Shown: piece by piece, positions 8,767 to 17,795 of the stretch
Numbering within the stretch: position 1 is the first letter of the stretch
How the letters are laid out: each line of letters opens with the position of its first letter
Assembly: GCF_000295955.2 (NCBI RefSeq)
Contig: NZ_ALXE01000050.1
Location: 1 to 64,000, forward strand
From: Pantoea sp. A4
Lineage (GTDB): Bacteria > Pseudomonadota > Gammaproteobacteria > Enterobacterales > Enterobacteriaceae
Direction: 5' to 3'
Length of the DNA: 64,000 nt
Position numbers and translations under genes: made by a program
Notes under the pieces: model-generated
Told to the model about the DNA's origin: nothing
The model's input: only the letters and a program-made list of their open reading frames with translations
Databases searched by the model: none

Positions 8767-9675
8767 ATGGATTTAGTCCAGTTACGTATGTTCTGTGCAG
8801 TGGCGGAAAGTGGCTCGCTGGCGCGTGCGGCGGAGCAACTGCACCGGGTTCCGTCGAACCTGACGACGCGCCTACGCCAGCTAGAAGAGGAGTTGGGGGT
8901 TGACCTGTTTATCCGGGAAAAACAGCGTCTGCGCCTGTCACCCATGGGTCACAACTTTCTCTGCTATGCCCAGCGTATTCTGGCACTGAGTGATGAAGCG
9001 CTAAGCATCAGCCGCGCTGGCGAACCCGCGGGAAACTTTGCGCTGGGGTCGATGGAAAGTACTGCGGCCACGCGCCTGCCACGCCTGCTAGCGGCTTATC
9101 ACCAGCGCTATCCGCAGGTGTCACTCTCGTTGATCACCAATACATCCGGTGAAATTATCGACAAAGTGCGTGAAGGCACACTGGCTGCCGCGCTGGTGGA
9201 TGGCCCGGCCCCCTATGACGATTTAAACGGCTGCATCGCTTTTCGCGAACAGCTGGTGCTGATCAGCAGCCTTGAACATGTCCCTATTGAGAGCGCGGTG
9301 GATGTGCAACATGACACGCTGTTTGCTTTTCGTAACAGCTGCTCCTACCGCACCAAAACCGAGGCCTGGTACCGCGATAGCAATATTGCGCCCCATAGCG
9401 TGATGGAAATTCAGTCCTATCACGCCATGTTGGCCTGCGTAGCGGGTGGCGCTGGCGTCGCGGTGATCCCCGCTTCCGTACTGGGGCAGATGGGAGAGCG
9501 CGCCCGTGTCCAGAGCCACACCCTGCCCGATGCCTACCAGAATACCGCCACCTGGTTATTGTGGCGACGTGATGCCTTTACCCCCAACGTAGAGGCGCTG
9601 AAATACCTGATTATTGAGATGTTTGATGACCGGCCGCAGAACGATGAGCTGCGCTTTCCGGTCTCTTCAACCTGA
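8767..9675 (+). CDS. LysR-family regulator, PtrR/YneJ-like
   Basis: A 302-residue LysR-type regulator. The N-terminal winged helix (MDLVQLRMFCAVAESGSLARAA, then VPSNLTTRLRQLEEELGV) resembles E. coli PtrR/YneJ closely, as does the effector domain with NSCSYRTKTEAWY and SYHAMLACVAGGAGVAVIP. The start at 8767 removes seven residues from the longest frame and gives the family N terminus. It is followed after 61 bp by frmA in the same direction and is divergent from folE. Control of the formaldehyde genes is an inference from position; the usual FrmR repressor is absent here. Confidence 0.85.
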   Translation: MDLVQLRMFCAVAESGSLARAAEQLHRVPSNLTTRLRQLEEELGVDLFIREKQRLRLSPMGHNFLCYAQRILALSDEALSISRAGEPAGNFALGSMESTAATRLPRLLAAYHQRYPQVSLSLITNTSGEIIDKVREGTLAAALVDGPAPYDDLNGCIAFREQLVLISSLEHVPIESAVDVQHDTLFAFRNSCSYRTKTEAWYRDSNIAPHSVMEIQSYHAMLACVAGGAGVAVIPASVLGQMGERARVQSHTLPDAYQNTATWLLWRRDAFTPNVEALKYLIIEMFDDRPQNDELRFPVSST

Positions 9676-9736
9676 ACCACACGATTATTCACGACCATCT
9701 AGGCGCGATGCGCTGATTACTGACAAGAGGGATTGT

Positions 9737-10861
9737 ATGAACATGATCAAAACCCGTGCTGCCGTTGCCTGGGCCGCTGGTGAGCCACTGAAAATTGAAG
9801 AAGTTGATTTGATGCCACCGCAAAAAGGTGAAGTGCTGGTGCGCATCGTGGCGACAGGCGTATGCCATACCGATGCTTATACCTTGTCCGGTAGCGATCC
9901 TGAGGGTGTGTTCCCGGCGATTCTGGGCCATGAAGGCGGCGGGATTGTTGAAGCAGTGGGCGAAGGCGTGACAAGCGTGGAAGTTGGCGATCACGTCATT
10001 CCACTGTACACCCCAGAGTGCGGCAAATGTAAATTCTGTCTGTCAGGTAAAACCAACCTGTGTCAGGCCATCCGCACCACCCAGGGCAAAGGCCTGATGC
10101 CCGATGGCACCACCCGCTTCTTCAAAGACGGTAAGCCTATCTTCCACTATATGGGGACCTCTACCTTCTCTGAATACACGGTTGTGCCGGAAATTTCACT
10201 GGCAAAAATCAGTAAAGAAGCCCCGCTGGAAGAAGTGTGCCTGTTAGGGTGTGGCGTCACCACCGGTATGGGTGCTGTAATGAACACCGCAAAAGTTAAA
10301 GAAGGGGATACTGTCGCCATCTTTGGTCTGGGTGGTATTGGCCTGTCGGCGATTATCGGTGCAAAAATGGCGAAAGCGGGCCGCATCATCGGTATCGATA
10401 TTAACACCAGTAAATTTGAACTGGCCCGCAAACTGGGTGCCACCGACCTGATCAACCCGAAAGACTATGAAAAACCGATCCAGGACGTGATTGTTGAACT
10501 GACCGACGGCGGCGTGGACTACTCGTTTGAGTGCATCGGCAACGTTAACGTGATGCGTTCAGCGCTGGAGTGCTGCCACAAAGGTTGGGGCGAATCTGTG
10601 ATTATCGGGGTTGCTGGTGCAGGTCAGGAGATCTCAACCCGTCCATTCCAGTTGGTGACTGGCCGCGTATGGCGTGGTTCTGCATTCGGCGGTGTGAAAG
10701 GCCGTAGCCAGCTGCCGGGTATTGTGCAGGATTACCTCGACGGTAAATTCGCGCTGAACGACTTCATCACCCACAATCTGCCACTGGAAGAGATCAACGA
10801 TGCATTTGATTTAATGCACGAAGGCAAATCTATCCGTACCGTGATTCACTTCGACAAGTAA
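9737..10861 (+). CDS. frmA: S-(hydroxymethyl)glutathione dehydrogenase (class III alcohol dehydrogenase)
   Basis: A 374-residue NAD-dependent enzyme that oxidises S-hydroxymethylglutathione, formed from formaldehyde and glutathione, to S-formylglutathione. The catalytic zinc ligands Cys43 (GVCHTDAY) and His65 (GHEGGG) are visible, as are the structural zinc Cys95, 98, 101 and 109 (ECGKCKFCLSGKTNLC) and the nucleotide-binding loop GLGGIGLSAIIG. The start at 9737 is preferred over an in-frame upstream start inside the LysR gene because it gives the family N terminus and lies 8 bp after AAGAGG. frmB follows after 10 bp. Confidence 0.96.
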   Translation: MNMIKTRAAVAWAAGEPLKIEEVDLMPPQKGEVLVRIVATGVCHTDAYTLSGSDPEGVFPAILGHEGGGIVEAVGEGVTSVEVGDHVIPLYTPECGKCKFCLSGKTNLCQAIRTTQGKGLMPDGTTRFFKDGKPIFHYMGTSTFSEYTVVPEISLAKISKEAPLEEVCLLGCGVTTGMGAVMNTAKVKEGDTVAIFGLGGIGLSAIIGAKMAKAGRIIGIDINTSKFELARKLGATDLINPKDYEKPIQDVIVELTDGGVDYSFECIGNVNVMRSALECCHKGWGESVIIGVAGAGQEISTRPFQLVTGRVWRGSAFGGVKGRSQLPGIVQDYLDGKFALNDFITHNLPLEEINDAFDLMHEGKSIRTVIHFDK

Positions 10862-10871
10862 CGGAGGCCGT

Positions 10872-11711
10872 ATGACATCCAGACTGGAACTGCTGGAGGA
10901 GCATCGCAGCTTTGGCGGCTGGCAACAACGCTGGCGGCATCAATCGACAGTCCTGAACTGTCCGATGACCTTCAGCATCTTTTTGCCAACGCAGGGTGAT
11001 ACTGCGCCCCCTGTGGTGTGGTTCCTCGCCGGGTTAACCTGCACCGATGAGAACTTTACCACTAAAGCCGGCGCACAACGCGTGGCTGACGAACTGGGTC
11101 TGGTGCTGGTGATGCCAGATACCAGCCCACGCGGTGATGATGTCGCGAACGATGCAGGCTACGACCTCGGTCAGGGGGCGGGTTTCTACCTTAACGCGAC
11201 CCAGGCTCCGTGGTCAGCACACTATCGGATGTTCGACTACCTCGCTCATGAACTGCCTGCATTGATTGCCAGCGAGTTTAAAGTCAGCGATCGTCAGTCG
11301 GTTATGGGCCACTCCATGGGCGGTCACGGTGCTTTGGTTCTGGCGCTGCGTCAGGCTGGCCGCTTTGCGTCCGCTTCGGCATTCGCACCAATTGTGAACC
11401 CCTGCAACGTCCCCTGGGGCCAGAAAGCTTTTAACGCTTATCTGGGTGCAGATAAGACCCAGTGGCGCGAGTGGGATAGCTGCGAACTGCTGCGTGACGC
11501 CGGACATCAGTTGCCGATCCTGATCGATCAGGGCGACAGCGATCAGTTCCTTGCCGATCAGCTTCAGCCGGAGCAGCTGGATCGCGTCGCGCAGGAGATC
11601 GGTTTCCCGCTCACCCTGCGCATTCAGCCTGGCTACGATCACAGCTACTACTTCATCGCCAGCTTTGTGGAAGATCACCTGCGCTTCCACGCCCGCCATC
11701 TGCTGGTGTAG
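10872..11711 (+). CDS. frmB: S-formylglutathione hydrolase
   Basis: A 279-residue esterase D-type alpha/beta hydrolase that splits S-formylglutathione into formate and glutathione, completing formaldehyde detoxification with FrmA. The nucleophile elbow GHSMGGHG puts Ser148 at the active site; Asp224 (QGDSDQF) and His257 (GYDHSYYF) complete the triad. It could equally be named yeiG/fghA: in E. coli yeiG sits next to folE, which fits this position. Here it is in one operon with frmA. Confidence 0.94.
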   Translation: MTSRLELLEEHRSFGGWQQRWRHQSTVLNCPMTFSIFLPTQGDTAPPVVWFLAGLTCTDENFTTKAGAQRVADELGLVLVMPDTSPRGDDVANDAGYDLGQGAGFYLNATQAPWSAHYRMFDYLAHELPALIASEFKVSDRQSVMGHSMGGHGALVLALRQAGRFASASAFAPIVNPCNVPWGQKAFNAYLGADKTQWREWDSCELLRDAGHQLPILIDQGDSDQFLADQLQPEQLDRVAQEIGFPLTLRIQPGYDHSYYFIASFVEDHLRFHARHLLV

Positions 11712-11717
11712 TCTTTC

Positions 11718-11740
11718 AGCGCCCCTACAGCAGGGGCGCT
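11718..11740. terminator. Hairpin between convergent frmB and the iron ABC ATPase gene
   Basis: A perfect 9-bp stem (AGCGCCCCT 11718-11726 / AGGGGCGCT 11732-11740) with loop ACAGC begins six bases after frmB and extends into the end of the opposing gene. There is no clear U-run on either side, so it may be a weak bidirectional terminator. Confidence 0.45.
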
Positions 11741-12507
11741 GCAACCAGCCCATCAATCATCACCTGCGCCATCCCCTGGGAACAGCACTCAATACGCCCC
11801 TGAACGCCATACACTTCTGCCAGAGTCTGCGGAGTGATCACGTCCACCGGTGCGCCATCGGCGACTTTTTTCCCCTCTTTCAGCATCAAGGCATGGTCGG
11901 CATGGCGCAAGGCGATATTAATATCATGCACCACCACCACCGTAACGATGTTGCGTAACGCCGTTTCCCGCCGTACCAGATCCATCACGTGGAACTGATA
12001 GTTAAGATCCAACGCACTCAGAGGCTCATCGAGCAGTAACAGCTCAGGGCGGCGGATCAGCGACTGGGCCAGGCCCACTAACTGCTTCTGACCGCCCGAA
12101 AGTTGATCAAGATAGTGCATCGCCAGGTGAGCAATCCCTAACTGGCGCAACAGGTGCATCACATCTTCTTCCGAGGTGGTTTCACCGCCAGAAGCCCGCT
12201 GCGCGACAATCACCGATTCCAGCACATGCAGGTGAACCCCCGCAGGCAGTGTCTGCGGCAAATAGACCACCCGCTGGGCCCGACGCGTGAACGGCTGTGA
12301 CATCAACTCATCACCGTTTAGCCACAGCTCGCCACTGCCCTTGCCTAGCCCGGCCATTGCGCGCAATAACGTCGATTTCCCACAGCCGTTTGGCCCTAAC
12401 AGCACGGTGATTTTACCGCGAGGCAGTACCGGCACATCCAGCTGATCAATCACCTGACGACGCGGATATCCGGCCGAAAACTGCTGTAAACGTAATCCCT
12501 CGCCCAT
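11725..12507 (-). CDS. Iron-siderophore ABC transporter ATP-binding protein
   Basis: A 260-residue ATPase of the FecE/FepC group. Walker A is GPNGCGKST (about 38-46), the signature is LSGGQKQLVGLAQSL, Walker B is LLLLDEPLSALD, and the H-loop is VVVHDI. It shares a TAATG junction (1-nt overlap) with the upstream permease gene, so translation is probably coupled. The substrate is inferred to be a ferric siderophore from the FecCD-type partner and the Fur box upstream. No binding-protein gene accompanies the pair. Confidence 0.88.
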   Translation of the reverse strand: MGEGLRLQQFSAGYPRRQVIDQLDVPVLPRGKITVLLGPNGCGKSTLLRAMAGLGKGSGELWLNGDELMSQPFTRRAQRVVYLPQTLPAGVHLHVLESVIVAQRASGGETTSEEDVMHLLRQLGIAHLAMHYLDQLSGGQKQLVGLAQSLIRRPELLLLDEPLSALDLNYQFHVMDLVRRETALRNIVTVVVVHDINIALRHADHALMLKEGKKVADGAPVDVITPQTLAEVYGVQGRIECCSQGMAQVMIDGLVAAPLL

Positions 12508-13580
12508 TACACATTCCCCCGGTGACGCAAGATAATCGACAGGAAGAAAGGCACGCCGACCAATGAAGTGACGATCCCCACCGGAATAATGACGCCCGGA
12601 ATCAGGTTCTTAGAGGCAACGGAAGCCAGTGACAGTACCAGCCCGCCTATCAATGCGCTGGCTGGCAGATAAAAGCGGTGATCTTCGCCAAACAACATGC
12701 GCGCGATATGCGGTGCCACCAGACCAATAAAGCCGATAGGCCCCACAAACGCCACGGCCAGCGCCGAAAGAATACTGATACGCAACAGCGTGGTGAGACG
12801 CAGACGACGAACATCAATACCAAAACTAATGGCACGATCTTCCCCTAAGCGCAGCGCCGTAAGTTTCCAACTGCTGCGCAGCGAAAGCGGTAACAGGACA
12901 ATAAATACACCGAACAGAATCCCCAGTTTGTCCCAGGAAGCACGGGACAGGCTGCCCATGGTCCAGAACACCAGCCCCTGAAGCGTATCTTCACTGGCGA
13001 TGAACTGCATCATCGACACCAGCGCGTTAAAGGTAAACACCAACGCGATACCAAACAGCACCACCCCGGAACTGGCGACGCGCGTCCAGCGCGTAATACC
13101 ATCCAGTAACAGCGCGGCGAGCAGCGCGAAAATAAACGCATTAGCGGAGATAAACCACGAATCCGGGATCCCCGGAATACCGATGCCTAACACGATCGCC
13201 AGGGCCGCGCCAAACGCCGCCGCAGAAGAGACGCCCAGGGTAAATGGGCTGGCAAGTGGGTTATTCAGAATGGTTTGCATCTCTGCACCTGCAAGACCAA
13301 GCGCAAACCCCACCACCACCGCCATTAACGCGTAAGGCAAACGGATATCCCAGACGATTACTCGCGTACCCGCATCCGCAACCGCCGGATGGACCAGCGC
13401 CTGCCACAAAGTAGAAAGGGATAGCCCGGCTGGGCCCAGCGTAAAATCAAGCAATAGAGAGGCGAGGATAAACAGCGCCAACACGCCAATAATCAGCAGG
13501 CGTTTGCGCAGCACCTGGTGGTAGCGGCCCAGCGCATCCTGTTGACGGGGAAGCGCTGAGGTGGAATCGGTAAGGCTCAT
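12507..13580 (-). CDS. Iron-siderophore ABC transporter permease (FecCD family)
   Basis: A 357-residue FecCD/BtuC-family permease. After the first helix come the family segments DIRLPYALMAVVVGFALGLAGAEMQTILNNPLASP and, near the end, FVGPIGFIGLVAPHIARMLFGEDHR, which is typical of siderophore and heme permeases. The ATG at 13580 is chosen over a GTG at 13598 because AGGA precedes it by six bases. It lies 54 bp downstream of a strong Fur box. The substrate-binding protein must be encoded elsewhere. Confidence 0.88.
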   Translation of the reverse strand: MSLTDSTSALPRQQDALGRYHQVLRKRLLIIGVLALFILASLLLDFTLGPAGLSLSTLWQALVHPAVADAGTRVIVWDIRLPYALMAVVVGFALGLAGAEMQTILNNPLASPFTLGVSSAAAFGAALAIVLGIGIPGIPDSWFISANAFIFALLAALLLDGITRWTRVASSGVVLFGIALVFTFNALVSMMQFIASEDTLQGLVFWTMGSLSRASWDKLGILFGVFIVLLPLSLRSSWKLTALRLGEDRAISFGIDVRRLRLTTLLRISILSALAVAFVGPIGFIGLVAPHIARMLFGEDHRFYLPASALIGGLVLSLASVASKNLIPGVIIPVGIVTSLVGVPFFLSIILRHRGNV

Positions 13581-13633
13581 GATCGGTCCTGTTATCACGA
13601 AATATGGCCAATAGAGGCAACGTGTAAAAAGAA

Positions 13634-13648
13634 TGATAACAATTATCA
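13634..13648 (-). promoter_or_regulatory. Fur box upstream of the iron ABC genes
   Basis: The 15-bp inverted repeat TGATAATTGTTATCA (minus strand) matches the 7-1-7 Fur consensus TGATAATNATTATCA at all but one position. It sits 54 bp before the permease start, so iron-repressed expression is expected. Confidence 0.82.
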
Positions 13649-13706
13649 GTTAAACCGGAAGGATACGATGTGCTGACGCAGTAAAAAACTGCGCCAGCCA
13701 AAGACG

Positions 13707-15170
13707 TTACTGCTTGTTATCAAACGTCATTTCACTGTATTTGACCATACGGGTGCCGCGCGTCAGCTTGTAGCCCAGCCAAATGATCAGGAACAGCGGA
13801 ATACCAATGTAGGTTGCGGCAACACCATACCAATCAATACGATCGGCGAGGAACGCCTGGTAGTTCTGGCCCAGAGTGATGATCAGGCACAGTACAAAGG
13901 CGAAAATCGGCCCCAGCGGGAAGAAACCCGAACGGTATGGCAGCGCGGCCAGGTCATTCCCCTGTGCCACATAACCACGACGGAAACGGTAATGGCTAAT
14001 GGCAATGCCCAACCAGGCAATAAAGCCGGTCATCCCTGAGGTGTTCAACAGCCACAGGTACACTTCCTGGTTGCCAAATTTAGAGGTCAGGAAGCAGAGC
14101 CCTGCCACCACGGTGGTTGCATACAGCGCATTGCGCGGCACGCCGCCTTTAGACAGTTTGGCGAAAATTTTCGGCGCTTTGCCATCACAAGCCAGGGTGT
14201 ACAGCATACGCGTTGACGCGTACATGCCGGAGTTCCCTGCTGAGAGCACGGCAGTCAGGATCACCGCATTCATCACCGCCGCCGCAGAGAGCAGGCCCGC
14301 ATGCTCGAAGACCAGCGTAAACGGACTGACGCCGATATCGGTTACATCGTTGCGCAGCAGTTTAGGATCGGTGTATGGCAGAATCAGGCTGATGACCAGA
14401 ATCGCAAACACGTAGAACAGCAGAATACGCCAGAACACCTGACGCACGGCGCGGGGAATATTCTTCGCCGGATCTTCTGATTCGCCCGCAGCAATACCGA
14501 TAAGCTCAGTGCCCTGGAAAGAGAACCCGACAATCATTGCTACGCCAATCATCGCCGCAAAGCCACCGGCAAACGGCGCATCGCCAACCTGCCAGTTATG
14601 CCAGCCTGCCGTTTCGCCGCCGCGCATAATGCCAGCAATCATCAGCACGCCCACCACGATAAAGATCACGACGGTAACGACTTTGATTAATGAGAACCAG
14701 TATTCGGCCTCACCAAATCCCTTCACCGAAATGTAATTAAGCAGGAACATCAGACCGAGGAACAGTGCGCTCCAGATCCAGCCAGGGGTATCCGGGAACC
14801 AGTAATTCATGACCAGTTGCGAGGCGACAAGGTCGACGGCAATGGTCACCGCCCAGTTGTACCAATAGTTCCACCCCAGGGCAAAACCAAAGCCCTCTTC
14901 AACATAGCGGGAACCGTAAGTCGCGAAAGAACCGGAAACCGGCATGAAAGCGGCAAGTTCGCCGAGGCTGGTCATCAGGAAGTAGACCATTAAGCCAATC
15001 AGCGCATAGGAGAGCAGAGCCCCACCGGGTCCTGCCTGAGAAATGGTGGCGCCAGATGCCACAAACAGCCCAGTACCGATTGAGCCGCCGATGGCAATCA
15101 TCGTCAGATGACGTGCCTTGAGTTCGCGCCTAAGCGCAGGTTGTTGTGTTGTATTTGAGTCATTATGCAT
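13707..15170 (-). CDS. lysP: Lysine-specific permease LysP
   Basis: A 487-residue amino-acid/polyamine/cation (APC) superfamily symporter with about twelve transmembrane helices. The first helix contains the substrate-contact motif IGGSIGTGLFVASG (27-40). The sequence matches E. coli LysP (489 residues) throughout, including GFSFQGTELIGIAAGESEDP. LysP imports lysine and, in E. coli, also restrains the acid-response regulator CadC. It is followed upstream by yeiE, as in E. coli; YeiE is a known activator-type LysR protein near lysP. Confidence 0.96.
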   Translation of the reverse strand: MHNDSNTTQQPALRRELKARHLTMIAIGGSIGTGLFVASGATISQAGPGGALLSYALIGLMVYFLMTSLGELAAFMPVSGSFATYGSRYVEEGFGFALGWNYWYNWAVTIAVDLVASQLVMNYWFPDTPGWIWSALFLGLMFLLNYISVKGFGEAEYWFSLIKVVTVVIFIVVGVLMIAGIMRGGETAGWHNWQVGDAPFAGGFAAMIGVAMIVGFSFQGTELIGIAAGESEDPAKNIPRAVRQVFWRILLFYVFAILVISLILPYTDPKLLRNDVTDIGVSPFTLVFEHAGLLSAAAVMNAVILTAVLSAGNSGMYASTRMLYTLACDGKAPKIFAKLSKGGVPRNALYATTVVAGLCFLTSKFGNQEVYLWLLNTSGMTGFIAWLGIAISHYRFRRGYVAQGNDLAALPYRSGFFPLGPIFAFVLCLIITLGQNYQAFLADRIDWYGVAATYIGIPLFLIIWLGYKLTRGTRMVKYSEMTFDNKQ

Positions 15171-15287
15171 GTGGAAACGCTACGCGGGATAAAAATAAGG
15201 CGCGATTGTAACAGCTTGCACTGCGCTGTATAGCGGCAGTGCAGAGGTTATTAGTTTCGTTCATGATCGCAGGACGATCATTAGCGG

Positions 15288-16154
15288 TTACTCACTGCAA
15301 TAAGAGAGGAAACGATTGATTGCCTTAGAAAGATGCTTCTGGCGATGGCGAATGCGATACAGCGTTCGCGTCAGCGGCGGCAGCGGAATATCCAGTGCGA
15401 CCAGGGTTCCGGCTTCGAGTAAATCTTCAATCACCCGGCGCGACAGGCAGCTAATCCCCATGCCATGACGCACCGCATGCTTGATCGCCTCTGAATTGCC
15501 TAGCTCCATACCGAGTTGAAACGCTGGCAAGTGCTTGAGCAGCAGGAAATCGACGATTTCCCGCGTGCCCGATCCGCGTTCACGCAGGATCCACGGCGCT
15601 TCAGCCAGGCTCTCCAGAGTAATGGGAGAGTGCAAGATAGCCGCATTCGGTGCGGCGAAGACCACTAAATCGTCCTCCAGCCACGGCTCACTGATCAGCT
15701 CTGGCACATGGCATGGCCCTTCGATCAAGCCTAAGTCCACCCGGAAGTCGACCACCGCGTTAATCACGTCCTGACTGTTGCCCACACTGAGTTCCAGCGG
15801 CAGCGTCGGGAAATCCCGGCGATAACTGGCGATCATCCCCGGCAACATATAGTTGCCGATGGTACTGCTGGCGTAAATGCGGATGGCACCGTTGTCTTCT
15901 TTAAACAGCTGTTCGATTTCGCTGGTCTGCTCTAACAGCGCAATGGCGCGCGGATAAAGCAAACGGCCATGCTCGTTTAACACCAACCGCTTCCCTACCC
16001 GATCAAACAACTGCACCCCAAGCTGGTTTTCCAAATCCGCCAGTGCGGCGCTCACAGCAGACTGAGACAGCGACAACACCTGCGAGGCCTGGGTGGTTGA
16101 TCCGCTTTTCAGGACTTCGGTAAAGACTTCTATCTGACGCAGCGTAATGTGCAT
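15288..16154 (-). CDS. yeiE: LysR-family regulator YeiE
   Basis: A 288-residue LysR-type transcription factor nearly collinear with E. coli YeiE (293). It has the N-terminal helix-turn-helix (ITLRQIEVFTEVLKSGSTTQASQ) and an effector domain with IRIYASSTIGNYMLPGMI and ILRERGSGTREIVDFLL. Roles reported for YeiE homologues include lysP activation and sulfite/iron-related control; which applies here cannot be told. It lies 117 bp upstream of lysP in the same direction and is divergent from nfo. Confidence 0.93.
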   Translation of the reverse strand: MHITLRQIEVFTEVLKSGSTTQASQVLSLSQSAVSAALADLENQLGVQLFDRVGKRLVLNEHGRLLYPRAIALLEQTSEIEQLFKEDNGAIRIYASSTIGNYMLPGMIASYRRDFPTLPLELSVGNSQDVINAVVDFRVDLGLIEGPCHVPELISEPWLEDDLVVFAAPNAAILHSPITLESLAEAPWILRERGSGTREIVDFLLLKHLPAFQLGMELGNSEAIKHAVRHGMGISCLSRRVIEDLLEAGTLVALDIPLPPLTRTLYRIRHRQKHLSKAINRFLSYCSE

Positions 16155-16376
16155 GCGTACTCCTCACAATGCAAAGCGGCCGTAGGTACCGCAATCAAGC
16201 AATTATAGTGGTTGATTATCGATAAATAATCATTTTTAGTATTAATGACGCGTATTTTGCGGCTTTGAGCATACTATTACTGCGCCATACTGCCCAGGCT
16301 TGCGCAGTCGTTTCTTCGACGGGCATCAGGTATCATGCAGCGTTTGCACCAGTGCAACGCCTGACAGGAGATTGGC

Positions 16377-17219
16377 ATGAAATATATTGGCGCGCACGTT
16401 AGCGCAGCAGGAGGCGTGGATCAGGCCGTTATTCGCGCACACGAACTTGAAGCCACGGCTTTTGCCCTGTTTACCAAGAACCAGCGCCAGTGGCGTGCAG
16501 CACCGCTATCGGAAAGTGTGATTAGCGCTTTTAAAGCCGCCTGCGAGAAATATAATTACGGCCCGCAGCAGATCCTTCCCCATGACAGCTACCTGATTAA
16601 CCTCGGCCATCCCGTAGAAGAAGCACTGGAAAAATCCCGTGAAGCGTTTATTGATGAACTCAACCGGGCCAGTCAACTGGGGCTGACGCTGCTTAACTTC
16701 CACCCCGGTAGCCACCTCCAGCAAATTGATGAACTGGCATGCCTGAAACGAATTGCGGAATCCATCAATATTGCGCTGGATAAGACCGAAGGGGTGACGG
16801 CGGTGATTGAGAACACCGCAGGTCAGGGCAGCAACCTGGGTTTTCGCTTTGAGCAGTTAGCGACTATCATTGAACACGTTGAAGATAAAACCCGCGTCGG
16901 TGTCTGTATTGATACCTGCCATGCCTTTGCCGGCGGCTACGATCTGCGTACCGAAGAGGCTTGTGTGGCAACGTTCCGTGAATTTGAACAGACGGTGGGC
17001 TTTAACTACCTGCGTGGCATGCACCTGAATGATGCAAAAAGTGCTCTGGGTAGCCGCGTTGACCGCCACCACAGTCTGGGCGAAGGCAATATTGGCAAAA
17101 CGGTGTTTAGCTGGCTAATGAAAGATGCGCGTTTTGATGGCATTCCAATGATTCTAGAGACCATTAATCCGGATATCTGGAAAGATGAGATTGCGTGGCT
17201 GAAGGCTGAGCAGAAATAA
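16377..17219 (+). CDS. nfo: Endonuclease IV Nfo
   Basis: A 280-residue AP endonuclease of base excision repair that cleaves the backbone at abasic and oxidised sites using three zinc ions. The zinc-binding motifs are all present: NFHPGSH, VIENTAGQG, GVCIDTCHAFAGGYD, HLNDAK, DRHHSLGEGNIG and ILET. Length and N terminus (MKYIGAHVSAAGGV) match the E. coli enzyme. E. coli has yeiH between yeiE and nfo; here it is missing and the two are adjacent. Confidence 0.97.
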   Translation: MKYIGAHVSAAGGVDQAVIRAHELEATAFALFTKNQRQWRAAPLSESVISAFKAACEKYNYGPQQILPHDSYLINLGHPVEEALEKSREAFIDELNRASQLGLTLLNFHPGSHLQQIDELACLKRIAESINIALDKTEGVTAVIENTAGQGSNLGFRFEQLATIIEHVEDKTRVGVCIDTCHAFAGGYDLRTEEACVATFREFEQTVGFNYLRGMHLNDAKSALGSRVDRHHSLGEGNIGKTVFSWLMKDARFDGIPMILETINPDIWKDEIAWLKAEQK

Positions 17220-17234
17220 TCGTCGTCAGTAACA

Positions 17235-17266
17235 AAAAAGGCCCATGCGATGCATGAGCCTTTTCG
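17235..17266. terminator. Bidirectional terminator between nfo and ompX
   Basis: An inverted repeat with AAAAGGC and GCCTTTT as outer arms and CATGC/GCATG as inner arms lies in the 63-bp gap between convergent nfo and ompX. It has T-rich tails on both strands. Confidence 0.75.
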
Positions 17267-17282
17267 TTACTACAGCGCTAAA

Positions 17283-17795
17283 TTAGAAGCTGTAGCCTAC
17301 ACCCACGATCCAGGTGCCGATATCGGTATTTTTCAGGCGGCTCTGCTCATAGCCTGCATCGATAGCGATATCCTGGATTGGGTTGAACTGCAGACCCGCA
17401 CCGTATACGAAGCCCCAGCGGTCATTCTGGTTTTCGTTACGTGGAACGTTGCTGTTGAATTTACGGGTGCCGTAACCAACACCAACTACACCGTAGATGC
17501 TTGCCCAGTCATTCAGACGCAGAGCTGGACCACCGCTCAGGCTGTAGAAGTTGGCTTTGTTGTAGAAACCATCAATGGTGTTGTTCTTTGTGGTGTAGGT
17601 AAAGGAGCCGATCCAACCCAGTGGGTCGGTACCGTCTTCCCAGCGATACTTCAGGTTGACACCGTTAGCTTTGTTAGCCACGCCCTGGAAGTCGCTCTGC
17701 GCGTAGCCGACAGACACAGTGCTCTGTGCCATTGCGGAACCTGCAGAAACAGCCAGAACACAAGCCAGTGCTGAAAGACATGCAATTTTTTTCAT
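17283..17795 (-). CDS. ompX: Outer membrane protein OmpX
   Basis: A 170-residue eight-stranded outer-membrane barrel of the Ail/OmpX/Lom family. The signal peptide MKKIACLSALACVLAVSAGSAMA is cut before QSTVSVGYAQSD. The C terminus (TWIVGVGYSF) ends in the aromatic residue needed for barrel assembly. The start at 17795 is chosen because it opens the signal peptide; an in-frame GTG/ATG extension upstream would spoil it. The neighbouring rhtA-dps-glnHPQ order is as in E. coli. Confidence 0.95.
   Translation of the reverse strand: MKKIACLSALACVLAVSAGSAMAQSTVSVGYAQSDFQGVANKANGVNLKYRWEDGTDPLGWIGSFTYTTKNNTIDGFYNKANFYSLSGGPALRLNDWASIYGVVGVGYGTRKFNSNVPRNENQNDRWGFVYGAGLQFNPIQDIAIDAGYEQSRLKNTDIGTWIVGVGYSF

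Noticed and set aside
13671..13706. Terminator after lysP
   Set aside because: The imperfect hairpin here has its T run in the loop, not after the stem, so it does not read as an intrinsic terminator.
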